Assembly (NCBI GenBank): GCA_937901905.1
Contig: CALDIF010000056.1
Location: 1-19,446 of the forward strand
DNA: 19,446 bases
From: an uncultured Porphyromonadaceae bacterium
GTDB taxonomy: Bacteria; Bacteroidota; Bacteroidia; Bacteroidales; Muribaculaceae
Reading direction: 5' to 3'
Part shown: one piece after another, positions 15,140-19,446 of the stretch
Layout of the letters: every line of letters starts with the position of its first letter
Numbering within the stretch: the first letter of the stretch is position 1
The notes under the pieces: model-generated
Told to the model about the DNA's origin: nothing
The model's database searches: none
The model's input: the letters and a program-made list of their open reading frames with translations, nothing else
Translations under genes and position numbers: made by a program

Positions 15140-16261
15140 TCACTCCGTCACTTTCATATCGGTTGACACTTTTTGCTGCCCCTCGCAAATCACGTGGTCA
15201 CCCACATGCAAACCACTGAGTACTTGGACTTCGTCACCGATGTTTTCCCCAAGTTCAACGTAAGTTCTACTCGCCAGTCCATCGGTTACCTTCCAGACGA
15301 ATGGTTTGTTATCGGCATCAATTTGTATAATAGTTGCCGGTAATGTCGCTGCTCCAATACTGTTACTTTCACTACTCGATGCAACTGTAACTTCTGCAAT
15401 CATGCCCGGCAGCAACTCGTGCCGGGGATTTTCGATGACCGCTTTAACCGTATATGTTCGCGACAATGGGTCGGCCTCAACCCCTTTCTCGATGACTTTT
15501 GCGTTAAAACGTCTGTTGCCCAAAGCGGCAACAGTAGCAACAATCTGCTGACCGGTGTGAATGTGTGAGATTTCATTCTCAGGTATGCTTACGTTAACTT
15601 TCACACGGTTAATCTGCACGAGTTTAACAACGGGAGCACCGGGCAGGACGTTTTGCCCTACATCACACATTTTGGCTGAGATATATCCCGACGTGGGCGC
15701 ATAGAGACGCGTGTCGGACACGCTCTTGCGAGCTATGTCCTCGGTTGAGCGAGCAGCACTTGCATTGCTTTTTGCCTGACTGACCATCAATTTTGCCTGC
15801 TGTAACTTCGTTTCCACTTCAATCCATTTGATTTCAGGCAAGCTTCCATTGTCGTGCAGTACCTTCATTCTATTATAGGCATCTTGGGCTTGATTGAGTG
15901 CTGCTTGTGCTTGTTGCACCATGTCATCGGCCTGTTCGGTAGCGGCGTGAGAAGCATTGGCACCACTTGTCGTGTTGCGGGAGTCAACTGTGGCAATGAG
16001 TTGCCCATGGCTCACGCTCTGCCCCTCACTCACGTTGATGTGGGTGATTGTGCCTCCGGCGGCGAAACTTAATGCGCTACCGTCCCATTCTTCAATAATT
16101 CCGCTGTAGGTTTGTAACCCGGGGGTTGATGAAGCCCCCACTTCTATGGTTTTCACCTTAACAACCATCTCGCTTTCTTTTTCGCTGCCTCTTATACAGC
16201 CACACACAACGACAACCATTAGAAGTGATAGTGCCATTAATGTTTTTGATGTCTGTTCCAT
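15140..16261 (-). CDS. RND periplasmic adaptor (membrane fusion) lipoprotein
   Basis: The 373-residue adaptor links the RND pump to the TolC-like channel. It has a lipoprotein signal, MEQTSKTLMALSLLMVVVV followed by CGC, with Cys22 (VCGC) the likely lipidated residue. The lipoyl halves are GGTITHINVSEGQSVSHGQLIATVD (about 69-93) and LYAPTSGYISAKMCDVGQNV (about 186-205). Between them is a coiled-coil hairpin rich in Ala and Gln (VQQAQAALNQAQDAYNR). The beta-barrel and membrane-proximal domains follow (NPRHELLPGMIAEVTV, DEVQVLSGLHVGDHVICEG). It is the first gene of the operon, divergent from the AraC regulator. A weak GAAATTTG box (16296-16289, minus) lies 28 bases before the ATG. Confidence 0.93.
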   Translation of the reverse strand: MEQTSKTLMALSLLMVVVVCGCIRGSEKESEMVVKVKTIEVGASSTPGLQTYSGIIEEWDGSALSFAAGGTITHINVSEGQSVSHGQLIATVDSRNTTSGANASHAATEQADDMVQQAQAALNQAQDAYNRMKVLHDNGSLPEIKWIEVETKLQQAKLMVSQAKSNASAARSTEDIARKSVSDTRLYAPTSGYISAKMCDVGQNVLPGAPVVKLVQINRVKVNVSIPENEISHIHTGQQIVATVAALGNRRFNAKVIEKGVEADPLSRTYTVKAVIENPRHELLPGMIAEVTVASSSESNSIGAATLPATIIQIDADNKPFVWKVTDGLASRTYVELGENIGDEVQVLSGLHVGDHVICEGQQKVSTDMKVTE

Positions 16262-16358
16262 TTGTTAACAATTACGATTTTAATGGTGCAAATTTCTTCA
16301 TAATTATCAAGTATATTATACGAAAAATGTCGCTTTTGATGTTCTAAATTCAATCTCG

Positions 16359-16422
16359 GCGAAGTTTGAAACATATATGGAGCAAAAAATATATTCTTTT
16401 TGCGAAATTTTAGCGAACTTTG
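16359..16422. promoter_or_regulatory. Three GCGAAnTTT direct repeats in the divergent regulatory region
   Basis: Copies are GCGAAGTTTG (16359-16368), GCGAAATTTT (16402-16411) and GCGAACTTTG (16413-16422). The last two are exactly 11 bases apart, one helical turn, which is how the two HTH motifs of AraC-family proteins often meet DNA. The third copy contains GAACTTTG, one base from a -7 box for the regulator gene, so binding there could autoregulate. This is a candidate operator for the divergent AraC protein; binding is inference. Confidence 0.45.
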
Positions 16423-16454
16423 TGCTTTCATATAAACGAATTTGGCATAAAAAT

Positions 16455-17360
16455 ATGAAACAAGGAGATATCATCGGTTACACAAATGAGCATATTGTCA
16501 ATGTCAACTTGACTGACGTTGATAATTCAAGAGCCCAGGTCAACTATCAAGATGACGAACTGGTATTAATAGAAAATTTACGTGACATTCCCGATTTTAC
16601 CGCATGTAAAATTTCGTTCAACGTGGCATTGGTGTGCTTGAAAGGAAAATTACAGTTTGAAATCGGAGAGAATTCGGTGACGTTAAATTCGGGGCAGGCA
16701 GTTTTTTCTCACAGTCATGTTTTGATTACAAATATCATGGCAAGTCCCGATATTAAATGTAAACTTGTCGCCCTGAGTGACAGGGTGTTGAAGAGCATAC
16801 TTCAATCCCAAATCACTATTTGGAACAAAGCCATGTACCCCAACCACTTTTACGTCTTAAACCTAAGCAATGAACACCTTTCTCTTTTTGGCGCATTGTT
16901 GCCTGCTATAGGAAGAGCCGACACTATGCTAAAGCAAGAAATTTTAGTCAGCCTGTTACGCGCCGGTTATCTGTTGGTTTGTGAAATGTTCTCAACACAA
17001 ATATCAAAGGAATCTAACTATGAAAGGGCTTCAAGAATGAATACACTATTCCACCTGTTTCTTCATAATATATCACAACGACAAAAGAAAAAAGTCAAAG
17101 TGTCGGAGTATGCCGATGAATTGTGCATCACGCCCAAATACTTGACGACAATCTGTCGCAAAATAAGCGGAAAGTCGGCTATGGAGTGGATCTCGGAATA
17201 TGTCACCGAAGACATAATTTACTATCTGAGAAACACCGACTTATCAGCTAAAGAGATTGCGCATTGTCTCGGCTTTGAGAACGTCTCGTATTTCGGAAAA
17301 TTTGTAAAAACACGATTAGGCGTTTCTCCGCAAAAATACAGACACTCTATTTCGCAATAA
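16455..17360 (+). CDS. AraC-family transcriptional regulator of the efflux locus
   Basis: The ATG at 16455 gives 301 residues; the open frame extends 26 codons upstream but through promoter-like DNA, and MKQGDIIGYTNEH is the better start. Residues 40-120 form a cupin-like sensor domain (LVCLKGKLQFEIGENSVTLNSGQAVF). Residues 215-297 are the double HTH of the AraC family: VSEYADELCITPKYLTTICRK, then DLSAKEIAHCLGFENVSYFGKFVKTRLGVSPQKYR, the family signature. The gene is divergent from the adaptor-RND-TolC-DUF3943 operon, so it is probably that operon's regulator and ligand sensor. It is noticeably more A/T-rich than its neighbours. Confidence 0.92.
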   Translation: MKQGDIIGYTNEHIVNVNLTDVDNSRAQVNYQDDELVLIENLRDIPDFTACKISFNVALVCLKGKLQFEIGENSVTLNSGQAVFSHSHVLITNIMASPDIKCKLVALSDRVLKSILQSQITIWNKAMYPNHFYVLNLSNEHLSLFGALLPAIGRADTMLKQEILVSLLRAGYLLVCEMFSTQISKESNYERASRMNTLFHLFLHNISQRQKKKVKVSEYADELCITPKYLTTICRKISGKSAMEWISEYVTEDIIYYLRNTDLSAKEIAHCLGFENVSYFGKFVKTRLGVSPQKYRHSISQ

Positions 17361-17466
17361 TCAGTGAAACCTAAACAAAATCAGTAAGCGGTTGCTCTCT
17401 TACCCACTTTCTTGAAACGACATTCGGATTTTATCGAGTGTGCTAATGTCCACTTATAGACGTATG

Positions 17467-17643
17467 TCACTTGAAGATGTGGATTTTTGTCGATATAGCG
17501 ATCAATTGACAACAAAAAATTTTCACTCCGTCAGCGTCAATATAGGTTATATCTTGGGCATCCACATTTTGTGGAGCAAACATTGACACCATTATAACAA
17601 AGGTCAACGCCGCCAATCCAAAGTTGTTAAACGTTACTCTCAT
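17467..17643 (-). CDS. Small secreted protein, probably frameshifted
   Basis: The ATG at 17641-17643 begins a clear Sec signal peptide (MRVTFNNFGLAALTFVIMVS, then MFAPQNVDA, cleavage before Gln30), followed by DITYIDADGVKIF and then CCQLIAISTKIHIFK to a stop. The stop is reached just after a T6 run (plus-strand A6 at 17514-17519). With one extra T the frame would stay open for 47 more residues (LLSIDRYIDKNPHLQ and on) to a TGA at 17383-17381. That would make a protein of about 88 residues ending 20 bases from the AraC stop. The short version may therefore be a sequencing or natural frameshift of a longer secreted protein. I do not recognise the family. Confidence 0.5.
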   Translation of the reverse strand: MRVTFNNFGLAALTFVIMVSMFAPQNVDAQDITYIDADGVKIFCCQLIAISTKIHIFK

Positions 17644-17779
17644 ATTCAAATTTCTTTAATTCACGCCTCTTACACTGATTTTATAATATGCTGATAAACA
17701 GTATACTTTTGAATTTCACCTTGACAGGGCTCTCACCTGATTTAGTGGTGTTAATAAATCAAATGAGACCTCCGGGGCA

Positions 17780-17811
17780 CAACAAGATGCACTCACGTCG
17801 CAGTCTTGTTG
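17780..17811 (-). terminator. Hairpin overlapping the stop codon of preA
   Basis: CAACAAGA pairs with TCTTGTTG, and the stem continues as TGC/GCA with one bulged base, around a 9-base loop that contains part of the TGA stop. There is no T-tract after it on either strand, so it is only a candidate terminator or mRNA 3'-end stabiliser. Confidence 0.35.
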
Positions 17812-19268
17812 CCGTTGCGGATGATGTTGACACGTTTGGATGAATGAATGGCTCCGGTGGGACACACAAGGCGGCACAAGTGGCAACCTACGCACTTTGA
17901 ACCCACAATTTGTGGTTTTCGACCGTCAAAAGTGATGGCTTGATGACCGCCGTCCATGCAGGAAATATAGCATCGCCCACAACCGATGCATTGTTCGCGA
18001 TCAATCATGGGATAAACAATGGTAGTGCGGTCAAGGTCACTCGGTTTGACGAAAGAAGGCAACTCTTCGCCCACCAACTCGTCGATGTTGTTGATACCAC
18101 GTCCGGCCATGTAATTCTGCAGTCCGAGTTTCAGGTCATCGATAATGCGGTTACCGTACTGCATCACGGCAGTGCAGACTTGCACGTTGCGGCATCCCAG
18201 TTGAATGAATTCCAGCGCGTCGCGCCATGTCTCAATGCCACCAATGCCGCTCAGTTCTATTCTTTTACCTAAAAATTGGTTTTGCGCCATTTCAAGTATG
18301 TGACGCAATGCTATGGGCTTGACGGCACGCCCTGAAAGCCCGGAGATTGTTTTCTTTTCGCTCACGCTGGAGTCGGCAGTCATTGTGACACTCTTAATGG
18401 TGTTAATGGCACTGATGGCATCGGCCTTGGCATAAAAAGCCGCCATGGCGGGCTCATTGATGTGAGAGATGTTAGGTGTCATCTTGGGAATCACGGGAAT
18501 GTTAATCGAGTTCTTGACGTAGGCTGTGTAGAAAAGAACCAATTCCGGGTTCTGACCCACGTCACTGCCCATGCCGGCAATGCGCATTTGCGGGCACGAG
18601 AAGTTGAGTTCTACAGCGTCGACACCGGCTTCTTCGGTCATCTTGGCAAGTGCTATCCATTGCTCCTCGGTGTTGCCCATGATTGATGCCACCACAACCT
18701 TGTTAGGGTAGTTCTGTTTCAATCGCTTCAAGATATCGAAGTCCTCCTCGACGGGATTCTCGCTCAGTTGCTCCATGTTGCGCAACGAGGTGAAGTCGCC
18801 ATGCGCACCATCGCGGTACACTACGTCAAATCGCGGAGACACCTCTTTTATCTCTTCAAGGCATATTGTCTTGTAGAAAACACCTGCCCAACCTGCCTCA
18901 AAAGCACGTGCTACCATATCATAATTGGTGCACACCGCCGATGAGGCGAGAAAGAACGGATTCTCGCAATGGATGCCGCAAAAGTCTATTGAAAGGTCGG
19001 GCATGTCTTGTGGCTGCTCCACTTCGGGCAACTGCTTGGCTATTTCCCTAATGCGGATAGGACGGTCGTAGTGTATGCAAGCGAGTTCGGCGGCTTCCAA
19101 CTCACTCTCATCACACTGCGCCACCCACTGCCGGGCGACCGATGCGTTCCCAAATCTTATTGCCCGCAACATCCTTGCCGGGTCACCTTTTGCGCAGACT
19201 TTACTGCATGGGGCTTCATTGCACAACAGGCAACGAGCCGATTCTTCATCGATATGTAATGATTTCAT
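17793..19268 (-). CDS. preA: Dihydropyrimidine dehydrogenase PreA-like subunit with N-terminal Cys-rich extension
   Basis: PreA with PreT reduces uracil and thymine to dihydropyrimidines using NADH. ATG at 19266-19268 (MKSLHIDEESARCLLC) gives 491 residues, against about 411 in E. coli PreA. Residues 92-400 are the FMN barrel: SIDFCGIHCENPFFLASS, VVVASIMGNTEEQW, and ELNFSCPQ with the probable catalytic Cys225. Two 4Fe-4S motifs follow: CIGCGRCYISC (427-437) and CVGCHLCRLVC (459-469). The extra 90 residues carry CLLCNEAPCSKVC (Cys13, 16, 21, 25), the Cx2Cx4Cx3C pattern of the N-terminal Fe-S domain of eukaryotic DPD and PreT. No PreT-like flavoprotein is seen in the window. The reaction direction and electron partner are unknown. 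Confidence 0.88.
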   Translation of the reverse strand: MKSLHIDEESARCLLCNEAPCSKVCAKGDPARMLRAIRFGNASVARQWVAQCDESELEAAELACIHYDRPIRIREIAKQLPEVEQPQDMPDLSIDFCGIHCENPFFLASSAVCTNYDMVARAFEAGWAGVFYKTICLEEIKEVSPRFDVVYRDGAHGDFTSLRNMEQLSENPVEEDFDILKRLKQNYPNKVVVASIMGNTEEQWIALAKMTEEAGVDAVELNFSCPQMRIAGMGSDVGQNPELVLFYTAYVKNSINIPVIPKMTPNISHINEPAMAAFYAKADAISAINTIKSVTMTADSSVSEKKTISGLSGRAVKPIALRHILEMAQNQFLGKRIELSGIGGIETWRDALEFIQLGCRNVQVCTAVMQYGNRIIDDLKLGLQNYMAGRGINNIDELVGEELPSFVKPSDLDRTTIVYPMIDREQCIGCGRCYISCMDGGHQAITFDGRKPQIVGSKCVGCHLCRLVCPTGAIHSSKRVNIIRNGNKTAT

Positions 19269-19291
19269 CTTTATGGTCTCTCTGTTTTTGC

Positions 19292-19334
19292 GGAAACTCA
19301 CGGAATTTTCACGTTCTCTCGCGGGAAGTTCACG
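19292..19334. promoter_or_regulatory. Three GGAA-n-TCACG repeats upstream of preA
   Basis: On the plus strand GGAAACTCACG (19292-19302), GGAATTTTCACG (19302-19313) and GGAAGTTCACG (19324-19334) start 10 and 22 bases apart, near one and two helical turns. They lie 24-66 bases before the chosen preA start. They could be a regulator site; the sequence alone cannot show this. No TAnnTTTG box was found for preA. Confidence 0.3.
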
Positions 19335-19344
19335 TAAATCCCGC
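19321..19344. repeat. Short inverted repeat between preA and the edge gene
   Basis: GCGGGA (19321-19326) and TCCCGC (19339-19344) form a 6-bp stem with a 12-base loop, 30 bases past the stop of the partial gene at the right edge. No T-tract follows on the minus strand, so terminator status is weak. It overlaps one of the GGAA-n-TCACG repeats. Confidence 0.3.
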
Positions 19345-19374
19345 TTAAATTCTAATTTTACAATACTCTTTTTA

Positions 19375-19446
19375 TCAGTTTGTTATCTTTAAGGTGGGTT
19401 CTATAAATTCGGTTTCCGAGCCGCATAGAGGGCAGAACCCTGTTTG
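19375..19446 (-). CDS. 3' end of a gene with a CPLCG zinc-ribbon-like motif (partial)
   Basis: From the right edge the minus strand reads QTGFCPLCGSETEFIEPTLK and ends ITN before a TGA at 19377-19375. The CPLCG knuckle suggests the second half of a small zinc ribbon or rubredoxin-like C-terminus. Only 23 residues are visible, so neither family nor function can be named. It is on the same strand as preA and would lie 106 bases upstream of it. Confidence 0.5.
   Translation of the reverse strand, partial: QTGFCPLCGSETEFIEPTLKITN

Noticed and set aside
15135..15188. 18-codon upstream start for the RND pump
   Set aside because: It overlaps the adaptor gene; the start at 15134 lies just after the adaptor stop and fits the family N-terminus.
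17704..17711. TACTTTTG as a plus-strand promoter
   Set aside because: It is a perfect -7 box but without a -33 TTG, and it points into the antisense of preA.

Overview
The window reads as part of a Bacteroidales chromosome (phylum Bacteroidota). The evidence is several promoters of the Bacteroidota type (a TAnnTTTG -7 box, two of them with a TTG box 19-20 bases upstream), A-rich leaders with no strong Shine-Dalgarno sites, and gene families common in that order: a DUF3943 protein in an RND efflux operon, PBP4-type DacB, PepT and a short RsmI. A remnant of a dockerin-like C-terminus near the left edge would suit a Muribaculaceae-like gut genome, but that placement is inference. The first 48 bases are not genomic. 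They match the Illumina P5/TruSeq Read 1 adapter, so the left edge is an untrimmed contig end.

Left part (49-4545): after the adapter come a small unrecognised ORF cut by the edge, a decayed dockerin-like tail, and a tRNA-Lys(TTT) with its own promoter and terminator on the minus strand. Next is a minus-strand cluster transcribed from 4445 to 768: an acidic protein of unknown function, rsmI, a coiled-coil lipoprotein and pepT. The first three overlap by 1 and 14 bases, which suggests translational coupling.

Middle (4546-7280): dacB (PBP4, S13 family), then a two-gene unit of a small membrane-associated HExxH protein followed by an HD-domain hydrolase. The HExxH gene's promoter lies only about 10 bases before its ATG. 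A tRNA-Ser(GCT) with a perfect promoter diverges from it and is followed by a 19-bp hairpin.

Metal efflux (7327-9581): a P1B-2 (ZntA-like) Zn/Cd/Pb exporter has a His-rich N-terminus instead of an HMA domain. Just upstream of its -7 box is a perfect 15-bp palindrome with the 7-1-7 geometry of Fur-family operators.

Drug-efflux locus (9801-17360): a minus-strand operon of periplasmic adaptor, RND pump, TolC-like outer membrane channel and DUF3943 protein is divergent from an AraC-family regulator. The shared intergenic region holds three GCGAAnTTT direct repeats. This is probably a complete regulated tripartite exporter with an extra envelope protein.

Right end (17361-19446): a small secreted-protein gene that looks frameshifted, then a PreA-like dihydropyrimidine dehydrogenase subunit with an N-terminal cysteine-rich extension, and the last codons of a CPLCG zinc-ribbon-like gene cut by the right edge. 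No CRISPR array, rRNA, transposase or phage gene was seen. Nothing here is clearly a new defence or mobile system. The best leads are the DUF3943/RND operon, the palindromic metal operator, the HExxH-HD pair and the frameshifted secreted peptide.
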